DNA of 64,000 bases from Gemmobacter aquaticus (lineage in GTDB: Bacteria > Pseudomonadota > Alphaproteobacteria > Rhodobacterales > Rhodobacteraceae). The stretch spans positions 930,001-994,000 of the forward strand of contig NZ_VOAK01000011.1 in assembly GCF_007859075.1 (NCBI RefSeq), in the 5' to 3' direction. The position numbers were made by a program, and so were the translations under genes. The notes beneath the pieces are model-generated. The model was not told where the DNA came from. It ran no database searches and worked only from the letters and a program-made list of their open reading frames with translations. Below, piece by piece: positions 34,379 to 42,808 of this stretch (position 1 is the stretch's first letter; each line of letters starts with the position of its first letter).

Positions 34379-35669
34379 GTTTCTGGCCTCGCTGAGCAAT
34401 GAGGCGCTGCTGGCGCTGCCGTGGCTGTTCGAGTTTTGGGCGCTGCCGCATCAGTTGCCGCCCGATGGCGCTTGGCGGAGCTGGGTCATCATGGGTGGTC
34501 GGGGTGCTGGCAAGACGCGTGCCGGTGCAGAATGGGTGCGGACACAAGTTGAGGGCGCGCGGCCGGGGAATCCCGGTCGCGCCGGGCGGGTGGCGCTGGT
34601 CGGGGAAACCATCGATCAGGTGCGTGAGGTGATGATCTTCGGCGAAAGCGGGATCCTCGCCTGTTCACCCCCTGACCGCCGCCCGGTGTGGGAGGCGACC
34701 CGGAAGCGTCTGGTCTGGCCCAATGGTGCCGTGGCGCAGGTGTTTTCCGCGCACGAACCCGAAAGCCTGCGTGGTCCGCAGTTCGATGCGGCCTGGGTCG
34801 ATGAGTTGGCGAAATGGAAGAAGGCCGAGGAAACCTGGGACCAGTTGCAGTTCGCGCTGCGTCTGGGACCAAACCCGCAGCAGGTTGTGACGACAACGCC
34901 GCGGAATGTCGCGGTGCTGAAGGCTATTCTGAACAACCCCTCGACCGTGGTGACCCATGCCCCGACCGATGCCAACCGGGCGCATCTGGCGGCCTCGTTC
35001 CTTGAAGAGGTGAAGGCGCGCTATGGCGGCACGCGGCTTGGGCTGCAGGAACTGGATGGAGCGCTGCTGGAGGATGCTGAAGGCGCGCTTTGGACCAGCG
35101 CTATGCTTGAGCGCGGGCGGGTCGACGAAGTGCCAACGCTCAGTCGCATCGTGGTGGCGGTTGATCCTCCGGTCACGGGGCATGCCGGGTCGGATGAATG
35201 CGGAATCGTTGTCGTTGGCGCGGTGACGGATGGACCGGTGCAGGATTGGCGGGCCTATGTGCTTGAAGATGCGAGCGTGCAGGGCACCTCGCCTGATGGC
35301 TGGGCCCGCGCCGCAATAGAGGCGATGCAGCGCCATGGCGCCGACCGGCTGGTGGCCGAAGTCAATCAGGGCGGCGATCTGGTGCAGGCGGTGATCCGTC
35401 AGGTCGATCCGCTGGTGAGCTTCAAGGCGGTGCGTGCCAGTCGCGGCAAGTCCGCGCGGGCAGAGCCGGTGGCGGCGCTGTACGAGCAGGGCCGGGTGCA
35501 TCATCTGCGCGGGATGGGACGGCTTGAGGACCAGATGTGCCGGATGACGGCGCTTGGCTATGAAGGGCGTGGCTCGCCCGACCGGGTGGATGCGCTGGTC
35601 TGGGCGCTGACTGCGCTGATGGTGGACCCGGCACAAGCCGTGCAGCGTCCGCAGGTACGGCGGCTGTAG
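34371..35669 (+). CDS. g2: GTA large terminase subunit (g2)
   Basis: The packaging motor and nuclease. With a GTG start at 34371 it has 432 residues: Walker A GGRGAGKTRAG near residue 41, Walker B AAWVDELAKW, a coupling motif TTTPRN, and RNase H-like nuclease acidic residues in VVAVDPPVTG, AEVNQGGD and DRVDALVWAL. The open frame extends back to an ATG at 34239, but that would overlap g1 by 140 bases and adds a low-quality N-terminus; AGGA lies 4 bases before the GTG, and an 8-base overlap with g1 fits coupling. Confidence 0.93.
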   Translation: MDEFLASLSNEALLALPWLFEFWALPHQLPPDGAWRSWVIMGGRGAGKTRAGAEWVRTQVEGARPGNPGRAGRVALVGETIDQVREVMIFGESGILACSPPDRRPVWEATRKRLVWPNGAVAQVFSAHEPESLRGPQFDAAWVDELAKWKKAEETWDQLQFALRLGPNPQQVVTTTPRNVAVLKAILNNPSTVVTHAPTDANRAHLAASFLEEVKARYGGTRLGLQELDGALLEDAEGALWTSAMLERGRVDEVPTLSRIVVAVDPPVTGHAGSDECGIVVVGAVTDGPVQDWRAYVLEDASVQGTSPDGWARAAIEAMQRHGADRLVAEVNQGGDLVQAVIRQVDPLVSFKAVRASRGKSARAEPVAALYEQGRVHHLRGMGRLEDQMCRMTALGYEGRGSPDRVDALVWALTALMVDPAQAVQRPQVRRL

Positions 35670-35671
35670 GG

Positions 35672-35723
35672 TCGGGCCTGCCGGCCCGATGCCTTCGGCG
35701 AGGGTATTTGGGCCAAGAGGAAT
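35672..35723 (+). repeat. Intergenic repeat, copy 4 (inside the GTA cluster, g2-g3 gap)
   Basis: Two bases after the g2 stop: TCGGGCC/GGCCCGA (35672-35689), GCC/GGC (35691-35699), then the core GAGGGTATTTGGGCCAAGAG from 35700, running to GGAAT. The core is the same subtype as the pyrC-pyrE copy. It occupies much of the 128-base g2-g3 gap. Confidence 0.8.
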
Positions 35724-35797
35724 ACAGGAGTTTCCCGGATTTGGGCGGCGCTTCGGGCGCGGCACGGGACAGGTTTGCCTGAGGCAAGGAGAACAGG

Positions 35798-36973
35798 ATG
35801 ATCTTCGAATTTCTGCGGCGCGCCGAAAAGGCGGTGCCTGAACAGAAGGCCTCGGCCACGGGGCGGGTGGTGGCATTTGGCACCTCGGGCCGTGTCGCCT
35901 GGAGCCCGCGCGACGGGGTGAGCCTTGTGAAGAACGGGTTTCAGGGGAATCCGGTTGGCTTTCGGGTGGTCAAACTGATCGCTGAGGCCGCGGCGGCGCT
36001 GCCTCTGGTCCTGCAGGATGCCGGACGGCGCTATGAGGCGCATCCGGTGCTTGATCTGATCCGCAGGCCCAATCCCGCGCAGGGTCGGGCCGATCTGTTC
36101 GAGGCGCTTTATGCGCAGCTTCTGCTGAGCGGGAACGGATATCTGGAGGCTGTGCCCGGGGGAGGTCGTTTGCCTGCGGAGTTGCACGTACTTCGCAGTG
36201 ACCGGATGAGCCTTGTGCCCGGCGCGGATGGCTGGCCGGTGGCCTATGACTATACGGTTGGCGGGCGCAAGCACAGGTTTGACATGACCGGGCCGATGCC
36301 GCCGATCTGCCATATCCGCAGTTTCCACCCGCAGGACGACCATTACGGCTTGTCGCCCATGCAGGCGGCGGCTGTGGCGGTGGATGTCCATACCAGCGCC
36401 TCGGCCTGGTCGAAGGCGCTGCTGGACAATGCAGCACGCCCGTCCGGGGCCATCGTCTATCGTGGTGCCGATGGGGCAGGATCGCTGACGCCCGATCAAT
36501 ACGACCGCCTGGTGGGTGAGCTGGAGGCCAACCATCAGGGCGCCCGCAATGCCGGGCGGCCGATGCTGCTGGAAGGGGGGCTCGACTGGAAGCCGATGGG
36601 TTTTTCCCCCAGCGATATGGAGTTCCACGAGACGAAACTTTCCGCCGCGCGCGAGATTGCGATCGCCTTTGGGGTGCCGCCGATGCTGATCGGTATTCCG
36701 GGCGATGCGACTTATGCCAACTATCAGGAGGCGAACCGTGCGTTCTACCGGCTGACGGTGCTTCCGCTGGTTTCGAAGGTGACGGCAGCTGTGTCGCACT
36801 GGCTGGAGCATTTCACGGATGAGGCGGTCGAGCTGCGTCCGGATCTGGATCAGGTGCCCGCACTGGCGGTTGAGCGCGATCAACAATGGGCGCGCGTCGG
36901 GGCTGCCGATTTTCTGACCCAGGCCGAGAAGCGCGCGCTGCTTGGTCTGCCCCCGCTGGCGGAGGGCGAATGA
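35798..36973 (+). CDS. g3: GTA portal protein (g3)
   Basis: A 391-residue HK97-family portal that forms the DNA entry and exit ring of the head. Typical features are the N-terminal WSPRDGVSLVKNGFQGNPVGFRVV region shortened in the family, the wing with YLEAVPGGGRLPAELHVL, and the C-terminal clip/crown part with FGVPPMLIGIPGDATYANYQEANRAFY near 290-320. AAGGAGAACAGG precedes the ATG. Overlaps g3.5 by 4 bases. Confidence 0.95.
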   Translation: MIFEFLRRAEKAVPEQKASATGRVVAFGTSGRVAWSPRDGVSLVKNGFQGNPVGFRVVKLIAEAAAALPLVLQDAGRRYEAHPVLDLIRRPNPAQGRADLFEALYAQLLLSGNGYLEAVPGGGRLPAELHVLRSDRMSLVPGADGWPVAYDYTVGGRKHRFDMTGPMPPICHIRSFHPQDDHYGLSPMQAAAVAVDVHTSASAWSKALLDNAARPSGAIVYRGADGAGSLTPDQYDRLVGELEANHQGARNAGRPMLLEGGLDWKPMGFSPSDMEFHETKLSAAREIAIAFGVPPMLIGIPGDATYANYQEANRAFYRLTVLPLVSKVTAAVSHWLEHFTDEAVELRPDLDQVPALAVERDQQWARVGAADFLTQAEKRALLGLPPLAEGE

Positions 36974-37212
36974 CCAAGCCGGGCGAAGGTGGATCACGCT
37001 TTCTCTACGACAGCTTTGATGCCGCGCACGCGCGCATCGATGCCAATGAACGCGTGGCCGAAGAGCGCTGGCACGCGCTGGAATACCGGCTGGGCCGGAT
37101 CGATGACGCGCTGGAGCGCTTGGAAAAACGCATCTGGCTGGGGGTTTACGGCGTCGCGGCCTTTCTGCTGGCGCAGGGGGCTGAGGCGCTGCTGAAAGCG
37201 GCGATGAGGTAG
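36970..37212 (+). CDS. g3.5: GTA head-formation protein, g3.5 (rcc01685 family)
   Basis: An 80-residue protein. A predicted coiled coil (residues about 14-55, FDAAHARIDANERVAEERW region and RIDDALERLEKRI) is followed by one hydrophobic C-terminal helix (GVYGVAAFLLAQGAEALL). This matches the small gene between portal and protease in RcGTA, needed for head formation. The start overlaps the g3 stop as ATGA, which decides it over earlier in-frame codons. Confidence 0.88.
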   Translation: MTKPGEGGSRFLYDSFDAAHARIDANERVAEERWHALEYRLGRIDDALERLEKRIWLGVYGVAAFLLAQGAEALLKAAMR

Positions 37213-37215
37213 ACA

Positions 37216-37788
37216 ATGGGCTATATCAGCGGGTTTGGCGCGCCAGAGCGCAAGTTCATGGCCATGACGCCAGAAGCAGAGAACACTTTGACCGTGCATG
37301 ACGGTCGGGTGATCGAGGGCTACGCGAGCCTGTTCGGAAAGCCCGATCAAGGGGGCGATGTGGTGGTGCGCGGCGCCTATGCCGGATCACTTGAGCGGCT
37401 CAGGGCCGCGGGCCGCAGGGTCAAGATGCTGTGGCAGCACGATCCGACGCAGCCCATCGGCATCTGGGACGAGGTGCGCGAGGATGCGACGGGCCTTTGG
37501 GTCAAGGGACGCATCCTGGCCGAGGTCGAAAAGGGGCGCGAGGCGGCGGCGCTTTTGCAGGCTGGTGCCATTGACGGTCTGTCGATCGGCTACCGCACCG
37601 TGAAATCAGAACGCGATGGGCGGGGGCGCAGGCTTCTGACCGAGCTGGAGTTGTGGGAGGTGTCGCTGGTGACCTTTCCCATGCTTCCCGAGGCGCGGGT
37701 GGCGGCGAAGGGGGATGCCCTCGATGACACCTGGCGATCACTGGCGCAGATCTTCGACGACGCGCGCCGCACCTTGGCCGAACGCTGA
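37216..37788 (+). CDS. g4: GTA prohead protease (g4)
   Basis: A 190-residue HK97-family maturation protease that trims the capsid protein during head assembly. The catalytic His75 is in LWQHDPTQPIG and the nucleophile Ser123 in IDGLSIGY. Length is typical for the family. GAGG lies 8 bases before the ATG, 4 bases after g3.5. Confidence 0.95.
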   Translation: MGYISGFGAPERKFMAMTPEAENTLTVHDGRVIEGYASLFGKPDQGGDVVVRGAYAGSLERLRAAGRRVKMLWQHDPTQPIGIWDEVREDATGLWVKGRILAEVEKGREAAALLQAGAIDGLSIGYRTVKSERDGRGRRLLTELELWEVSLVTFPMLPEARVAAKGDALDDTWRSLAQIFDDARRTLAER

Positions 37789-37818
37789 GGCGGCCTTTCA
37801 CTGAAACCGTTTGGGGGA

Positions 37819-39033
37819 ATGACGATGACCGAGACAACGGCTCGGGGCGGTGGCGATATGCCTGATGCCCAGGACCAGAGGCAGAATCCGTGGGCGGAAG
37901 TCAAATCCGCTGTGGCCGGATTCCTGAATGAGTTCAAGCTTTTTCAGGGCGAAGTGAAGTCTGCGTTGCAACAACAGGAAGAGCGACTGACCATGCTGAA
38001 TGCCAAGACGATGACCCATGGCCGCCCGGCGCTGTCGACCCGCGCCGAGGTCGAAGTGCCCCATGTGAAGGCGTTCGACGCCTATATCCGCACCGGCGAT
38101 GACGATGCGCTGCGCGGGCTGTCGCTGGAAGGCAAAGCCATGTCGACGGCCGTGGCGGCAGACGGCGGCTATCTGGTCGACCCCCGCACCTCGGATACGA
38201 TCCGTTCGATGCTGGTCTCGACTGCCAGCCTGCGGGCGCTGGCAAACGTGGTGCAGGTCGACGGGCCGTCGTTTGATGTGCTGATCGACCGCACCGAGGT
38301 TGGCTCGGGTTGGTCGACCGAGACCGCCAGTCAGACCGAGACCTCGACCCCTGCGGTCGAGCGGATCTCGATCAAGTTGCATGAGCTGTCGGCGATGCCA
38401 AAGGCCAGCCAGCGTCTGCTTGATGACAGTGCCTTTGACGTCGAGGGCTGGCTGGCTGGCAAGATCGCAACCCGGTTCATCCGTGCGGAATCGGCGGCTT
38501 TCATCTCAGGCGACGGAATCGATAAACCCAAGGGTATCCTGTTGCCGGCAAAGGTTGCGAATGACGCCTGGACCTGGGGCAGCCTTGGCTATGTGCCGAC
38601 GGGCGCCACGGCAGATTTCGCCACGACCAATTCGGCTGACTGCATCATCTCGCTGGTCTATGCGCTTGGCGCCGAGTACCGGGCGAATGGCGCCTTCATC
38701 ATGAACTCTAAGACCGCGGGCGCGGTGCGCAAGATGAAGGATGCTGACGGCCGCTTCATGTGGTCCGACGGCCTGGCGGCGGGTGAGCCCGCACGGCTTC
38801 TGGGCTATCCGGTGCTGATCTGCGAGGACATGCCCGATATCGCGGCCAATGCCTATCCGATCGCGTTTGGCGACTTTGGCGCTGGCTATACCATCGCCGA
38901 GCGTCCGGACCTGCGCGTGCTGCGCGATCCCTTCTCGGCCAAACCGCATGTGCTGTTCTACGCCAGCAAGCGTGTGGGCGGCGACATCACCGACTATGCA
39001 GCGATCAAGCTTCTGAAGATCGCAGTGTCCTGA
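37819..39033 (+). CDS. g5: GTA major capsid protein (g5)
   Basis: A 404-residue HK97-fold capsid protein. The first 100 or so residues contain a charged, helical scaffolding-like part (KSAVAGFLNEFKLFQGEVKS region) that the g4 protease is expected to remove, and the mature shell protein follows with the E-loop region VAADGGYLVDP and the C-terminal VLFYASKRVGGDITDYAA. A strong 9-bp hairpin follows the gene. An alternative start is two codons later at 37825. Confidence 0.96.
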   Translation: MTMTETTARGGGDMPDAQDQRQNPWAEVKSAVAGFLNEFKLFQGEVKSALQQQEERLTMLNAKTMTHGRPALSTRAEVEVPHVKAFDAYIRTGDDDALRGLSLEGKAMSTAVAADGGYLVDPRTSDTIRSMLVSTASLRALANVVQVDGPSFDVLIDRTEVGSGWSTETASQTETSTPAVERISIKLHELSAMPKASQRLLDDSAFDVEGWLAGKIATRFIRAESAAFISGDGIDKPKGILLPAKVANDAWTWGSLGYVPTGATADFATTNSADCIISLVYALGAEYRANGAFIMNSKTAGAVRKMKDADGRFMWSDGLAAGEPARLLGYPVLICEDMPDIAANAYPIAFGDFGAGYTIAERPDLRVLRDPFSAKPHVLFYASKRVGGDITDYAAIKLLKIAVS

Positions 39034-39047
39034 CGGGCTGAGCGGAT

Positions 39048-39072
39048 GGTCCGGGCGCCACCTGCCCGGACC
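39048..39072 (+). promoter_or_regulatory. Stem-loop immediately after the GTA capsid gene
   Basis: GGTCCGGGC (39048-39056) and GCCCGGACC (39064-39072) form a perfect 9-bp stem with a 7-base loop, 14 bases after the g5 stop. No T-run follows. It occupies the 151-base g5-g6 gap, the longest in the structural cluster, in which I see nothing else. It probably protects the capsid message or causes partial termination. Confidence 0.65.
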
Positions 39073-39184
39073 TGACGGACGCGCGCATGATCTGCGCCTT
39101 CTAGCCTCCCCCTCCGTCCGAGTGGCGCGGGTCGCGCGCGCGTCCGGCCTTGACTGGGGGATACGATCCTTTCGGGAGCCGATA

Positions 39185-39778
39185 ATGATGTTGATCGAGC
39201 AGACAACAGTGCCAACGACCGCCCTGCCGCTGCAGGCCTTTAAGGATCACCTGCGATTGGGCACTGGCTTTGGGTCAGAGACCCTGCAGGATGGCTTGCT
39301 GGAGAGTCACCTGCGCGCCGCGATCGCGACGATCGAGGGGCGGATCGGCAAGGCACTTCTTACCCGCCGCTATAAACTGGTACTGGGTGACTGGCGCGAT
39401 CCCGCAGGGCAGGCGCTGCCGGTCGCGCCGGTATCGGCGATTGTCGGTGTTGCGCTGGTCGACGCGCAGGGCACTGCAACAGCCGTGTCGTCCGCGCGCT
39501 ATCGGCTGCGGGTCGACCGTCACCGGCCGCGCCTGGTGCCAGTGGGCAGCCTTCTGCCCTCGGTCCCATCCGAGGGGCAAGTCGAAGTGGAGTTTGAGGC
39601 TGGTTTCGGCGCGGGCTGGTCGGCCGTTCCGGCGGATCTTGCACAGGCCGTTCTGCTTCTCGCCGCCCAAGCCTATGAGCACCGCCACGACGGGCCGTCG
39701 CAGGCGCTCCCGCCTTCGGTGCAAACACTGATTGAGGGGTGGCGCAATGTGCGGGTTCTGGGTGGGGGTGCGGCATGA
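39185..39778 (+). CDS. g6: GTA head-tail connector/adaptor (g6)
   Basis: A 197-residue phage head-tail connector of the HK97 gp6 / phiE125 gp8 type, which binds under the portal. Conserved parts are ALPLQAFKDHLRLG near the start, the ESHLRAAIATIEGRIGKALL helix and VPADLAQAVLLLAAQAYEHR. The start at 39185 (ATGATG) is chosen because the frame upstream to 39122 has no conserved residues. Overlaps g7 by 4 bases. Confidence 0.92.
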   Translation: MMLIEQTTVPTTALPLQAFKDHLRLGTGFGSETLQDGLLESHLRAAIATIEGRIGKALLTRRYKLVLGDWRDPAGQALPVAPVSAIVGVALVDAQGTATAVSSARYRLRVDRHRPRLVPVGSLLPSVPSEGQVEVEFEAGFGAGWSAVPADLAQAVLLLAAQAYEHRHDGPSQALPPSVQTLIEGWRNVRVLGGGAA

Positions 39779-40113
39779 TCGCGCCAAACCTGTCCCGTGC
39801 GCTGGTGCTTGAGGTCTGCGAGCAGGCACCCGATGGCGCCGGTGGTTTCACGACCCTCTGGCGTTCACTGGGCACACTCTGGGCCGAGGTACGGCCGGGA
39901 TCCGGGCGCGAGGTCGCAGGGGTCGAGGTGACGCTTTCGACCGTTGCGATGCGGATCACGGTACGTGCTGCGCCTCAGGGCACTTCGGCGCGGCCCTGCG
40001 CCGGACAGCGGTTCCGCGAGGGAGATCGGCTGTTTGCCATTCTCGCGGTGGTAGAGGCCGATGCTGCGTGTCGCTACCTGACCTGCCACGTCCGAGAGGA
40101 GATCCCGGCATGA
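39775..40113 (+). CDS. g7: GTA head closure/stopper protein (g7)
   Basis: A 112-residue beta-rich phage head-closure (SPP1 gp16-like) protein that seals the portal channel. It shows the family pattern DGAGGFTTLWRSLGTLWAEV followed by an OB-like core and GDRLFAILAVVEAD. ATGA overlaps on both sides (g6 and g8) fix both ends. Confidence 0.9.
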   Translation: MIAPNLSRALVLEVCEQAPDGAGGFTTLWRSLGTLWAEVRPGSGREVAGVEVTLSTVAMRITVRAAPQGTSARPCAGQRFREGDRLFAILAVVEADAACRYLTCHVREEIPA

Positions 40114-40502
40114 GCTACGGTTCCGCAGCCGCATTGCAGCAGGCCGTCTATCAGCGACTGGTTGACCATTTGCGCGATGTGCCGGTGCATGACGCCCTGC
40201 CACCGGGCGCGGGTGGCGGCAGTTTCGTCCTGCTGGGGCCCGAGGAAGCGACGAACGCGGGCGATGCGACAGGCGCAGGTGCGACGCACCGCTTTGTCGT
40301 CAGCGTGATTTCCGACGCCTCAGGCTTTCTGCAGGCAAAAGAGATTGCCGTCGCCGTTTCAGACGCGCTGGTCGATGCCCCGTTGATCTTGAGCCGCGGC
40401 CGACTTGTGGCCCTGCGCTTCATCAAGGCGCAGGCCCGGCGCGTCGATCAGGGCGGGGCGCGGCGGATCGATCTGCGCTTTGCCGCGCGGATCGAGGGCT
40501 AA
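40110..40502 (+). CDS. g8: GTA tail terminator (g8), DUF3168
   Basis: A 130-residue protein of the DUF3168 family, the tail-terminator ring between stopper and tail tube. Visible motifs are SAAALQQAVYQRLVDHLRDVPVHD at the N-terminus, FVLLGPEEAT and the closing RRIDLRFAARIEG strand. The start shares ATGA with the g7 stop. A 74-base gap follows before g9. Confidence 0.9.
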   Translation: MSYGSAAALQQAVYQRLVDHLRDVPVHDALPPGAGGGSFVLLGPEEATNAGDATGAGATHRFVVSVISDASGFLQAKEIAVAVSDALVDAPLILSRGRLVALRFIKAQARRVDQGGARRIDLRFAARIEG

Positions 40503-40576
40503 GCAACAACCCATCGAGAACACTGGCGTCGAAGCCTGACCCTCGGCGCCCCGCATGGAAAAGATCGGAGAAATTC

Positions 40577-40990
40577 ATGGCTGTGCAAAGCGGCAAGGAC
40601 CTGCTGGTCAAGATCGACATCAACGGAAGCCGACAGTTCGAGACGGTGGCGGGGCTGCGCGCCTCACGCATCAGCTTCAACGCGGAAACGGTCGATGTGA
40701 CCAGCCTTGAAAGCGCGGGCGGATGGCGCGAGTTGCTGGCGGGCGCGGGAATGCGCTCGGCCTCAATCTCGGGCTCGGGCGTGTTTCGCGACGCGGACAC
40801 CGATGAGCGGGCGCGGCAGATCTTCTTTGACGGCGAAATGCCCGAGTTTCAGGTGGTGATACCCGACTTCGGGATCGTCGAGGGGCCGTTCCAGATCACC
40901 TCGATCGAATACGCCGGAAGCTACAATGGCGAGGCGACCTATGAGCTGACGCTCGCCTCGGCCGGGGCGCTGACCTTCACGGCGCTGTGA
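40577..40990 (+). CDS. g9: GTA major tail tube protein (g9)
   Basis: A 137-residue tail tube protein. The family pattern is visible: GKDLLVKIDINGSRQFETVAG, the TVDVTSLESAGGWRELL loop that packs rings together and ISGSGVFRDA. It forms the inner tube through which DNA is delivered. Shares its stop with the g10 start (TGATG). Confidence 0.94.
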   Translation: MAVQSGKDLLVKIDINGSRQFETVAGLRASRISFNAETVDVTSLESAGGWRELLAGAGMRSASISGSGVFRDADTDERARQIFFDGEMPEFQVVIPDFGIVEGPFQITSIEYAGSYNGEATYELTLASAGALTFTAL

Positions 40991-41310
40991 TGGTGAACCC
41001 CTGGGCCGGAGAGGTGGCCGTTGTCATTGACGGTCAGCGCCATGTGGCAAAGCTCACACTGGGCGCGCTGGCAGAACTTGAGGCCGCGTTGGATGCAGGT
41101 GGTTTGATCGACCTGATCGAGCGGTTCGAGGGCGGCAGGTTCGGTGCGCGCGATGTGCTGGCGGTACTGGTTGCGGGGCTGCGCGGCGGCGGATGGCAAG
41201 GCGGCGCGGCTGAACTGCGTGCGGCCGAGGTCTCCGGTGGTGCAGTCGGGGCGGCGCGAGTTGCGGCCGAGCTTTTAGCCCGCGCCTTTGCCCCGCCAGA
41301 TGCATCATGA
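40990..41310 (+). CDS. g10: GTA tail assembly protein (g10)
   Basis: A 106-residue protein matching the GTA gp10 / tail tube chaperone family, with a beta N-terminus (GEVAVVIDGQRHVAKLTLGA) followed by helices. By position between tube and tape measure it corresponds to the tail assembly chaperone of siphophages. The ATG at 40990 overlapping the g9 stop is preferred over GTG at 40987. Confidence 0.85.
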   Translation: MVNPWAGEVAVVIDGQRHVAKLTLGALAELEAALDAGGLIDLIERFEGGRFGARDVLAVLVAGLRGGGWQGGAAELRAAEVSGGAVGAARVAAELLARAFAPPDAS

Positions 41311-41534
41311 ACGCGCCCCGCAGGTTCGACTGGGCGGGCCTGATGCGGGCAGGGCTTCATGGCCTGCACCTCGGCCCAGAGGCCTTTTGGCGCCTGACGC
41401 CCATGGAGTTGCGGATCATGCTGGGCGTTGATGCCGCCCAGCCACCGCTGACGCGCGCGCGCCTGAATGAACTGGCGCGCGCCTATCCAGATATGAATAC
41501 CGAGGATGGACATGGCGGAGACGGACACGTTTGA
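41307..41534 (+). CDS. g10.1: GTA tail assembly chaperone-like protein (g10.1, rcc01693 family)
   Basis: A 75-residue helical protein, FDWAGLMRAGLHGLHLGPEA followed by FWRLTPMELRIMLG. The F/W-x-L-T-P-x-E motif is the signature of small tail assembly chaperone G-T partners next to tape measure genes. It overlaps g10 by 4 bases and g11 by 23 bases. Confidence 0.88.
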   Translation: MNAPRRFDWAGLMRAGLHGLHLGPEAFWRLTPMELRIMLGVDAAQPPLTRARLNELARAYPDMNTEDGHGGDGHV

Positions 41535-42165
41535 AGACCAGATCGCAGCGCTTGAGGCGACCTTTACTGGCGCGACGGATGTGGCCGCGACCTTTGAGGG
41601 AGAGTTGTCGCGGCTGCGCGAGAGCATGGTCTATACCGGGCGCGAGGTTGATCAACTCGCCTCGGGCCTCGGGCGCGGGCTGAGGGGTGCCTTTGACGAT
41701 GTGGTGTTCGATGGCGCGCGCCTGTCTGATGCGCTGCGATCTGTCATGCAGTCGGTCATCGGTTCGGTCTATGCGATGGCGATGAGGCCTGCGCAGGATG
41801 CGGTGGGCGGTGTGCTGGCCAAGGGTCTGAACACGGCGATGAGCGCCTTCATGCCCTTTGCACAGGGGGGCCCTTTCTCGGCCGGTCGTGTCGTCCCGTT
41901 CGCGCAGGGTGGGGTTGTCTCTAGCCCGGTCAGCTTTCCGATGCGGGGTGCCACGGGCCTGATGGGTGAGGCGGGCCCCGAAGCGATCATGCCACTTGCG
42001 CGCGGTGCCGACGGCAGGTTGGGGGTGCAGGCCGCAGGTGCCGCCCGTCCGGTCACTGTCGTCATGAATATCTCGACGCCCGATGTGCAGGGGTTCCAAC
42101 GCAGCCAGTCGCAGATCGCGGCGCAGGCCGGCCGCGTCATCGCGCGCGGCCAGCGCAACCGGTAA
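41512..42165 (+). CDS. g11: GTA tail tape measure protein (g11), short form
   Basis: A 217-residue tape measure. The N-terminal half is helical (DQIAALEATFTGATDVAATF, VDQLASGLGRGLRGAFDDVV) and the middle contains the aromatic and Gly-rich FAQGGPFSAGRVVPFAQGGV with MGEAGPEAIMPL, the recurring C-terminal motif of phage tape measures. Its shortness fits the short GTA tail. Start 41512 lies a proper distance from GAGGA; 41506 is two codons earlier. Confidence 0.93.
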   Translation: MAETDTFEDQIAALEATFTGATDVAATFEGELSRLRESMVYTGREVDQLASGLGRGLRGAFDDVVFDGARLSDALRSVMQSVIGSVYAMAMRPAQDAVGGVLAKGLNTAMSAFMPFAQGGPFSAGRVVPFAQGGVVSSPVSFPMRGATGLMGEAGPEAIMPLARGADGRLGVQAAGAARPVTVVMNISTPDVQGFQRSQSQIAAQAGRVIARGQRNR

Positions 42166-42175
42166 GGAGCGAAAG

Positions 42176-42808
42176 ATGGGTTTTCACGAAGTGCGGTTCC
42201 CGGCTGCCCTGAGTTTCGGCTCGGTTGGCGGACCAGAGCGCAAGACCGAGATCGTCGCCCTCGTCAACGGCTATGAAGAGCGCAACACCCCGTGGGAGCA
42301 TTCTCGCAGGCACTATGATGCGGGCCTTGGCCTGCGTTCGCTGGAGGATGTCGAGGCGCTGGTCGCGTTTTTCGAGGCGCGGCGTGGCCAATTGCACGGC
42401 TTTCGCTGGAAAGACTGGTCCGACTGGAAGTCAGCCGGGGCACTGGCCGAAATTACCGCATTTGACCAGACCCTCGGGGCCGGTGATGGCAAGACAACCC
42501 GGTTTCAGTTGACAAAAACCTATCGGTCAGGCGCGCAAAGCTATGTCCGGCCGATCCGCAAACCGGTCGAGGGTACTGTCCGGCTCGCCGTCGACCGCGA
42601 TGTGAAGGTGCCGGGGCAAGAGTTTCAGGTGAACCACAGCACGGGCGAGATCACGTTCGAGAGCGCTCCGCCAAAGGGTGCCGTCATTCATGCCGGGTTC
42701 GAGTTCGACGTGCCGGTGCGCTTCGATACCGACCGCATCCTTGTCTCCATCGCTTCGTTCCAGGCGGGTGAGGTGCCGGACGTGCCCGTCGTCGAGGTGC
42801 GCATCTGA
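42176..42808 (+). CDS. g12: GTA distal tail protein (g12), DUF2460
   Basis: A 210-residue DUF2460 protein, the distal tail ring that starts the baseplate. Conserved parts are MGFHEVRFPAALSFGSVGGP at the start, RRGQLHGFRWKDWSDWKS near 70 and the closing FDTDRILVSIASFQAGEVPD. AAGGAGCG lies just upstream of the ATG at 42176. Shares one base with g13 (TGATG). Confidence 0.93.
   Translation: MGFHEVRFPAALSFGSVGGPERKTEIVALVNGYEERNTPWEHSRRHYDAGLGLRSLEDVEALVAFFEARRGQLHGFRWKDWSDWKSAGALAEITAFDQTLGAGDGKTTRFQLTKTYRSGAQSYVRPIRKPVEGTVRLAVDRDVKVPGQEFQVNHSTGEITFESAPPKGAVIHAGFEFDVPVRFDTDRILVSIASFQAGEVPDVPVVEVRI

Noticed and set aside
35558-37216. 552-codon minus-strand ORF opposite g3
   Set aside because: Shadow of the portal gene; low-complexity Arg/Pro/His translation.
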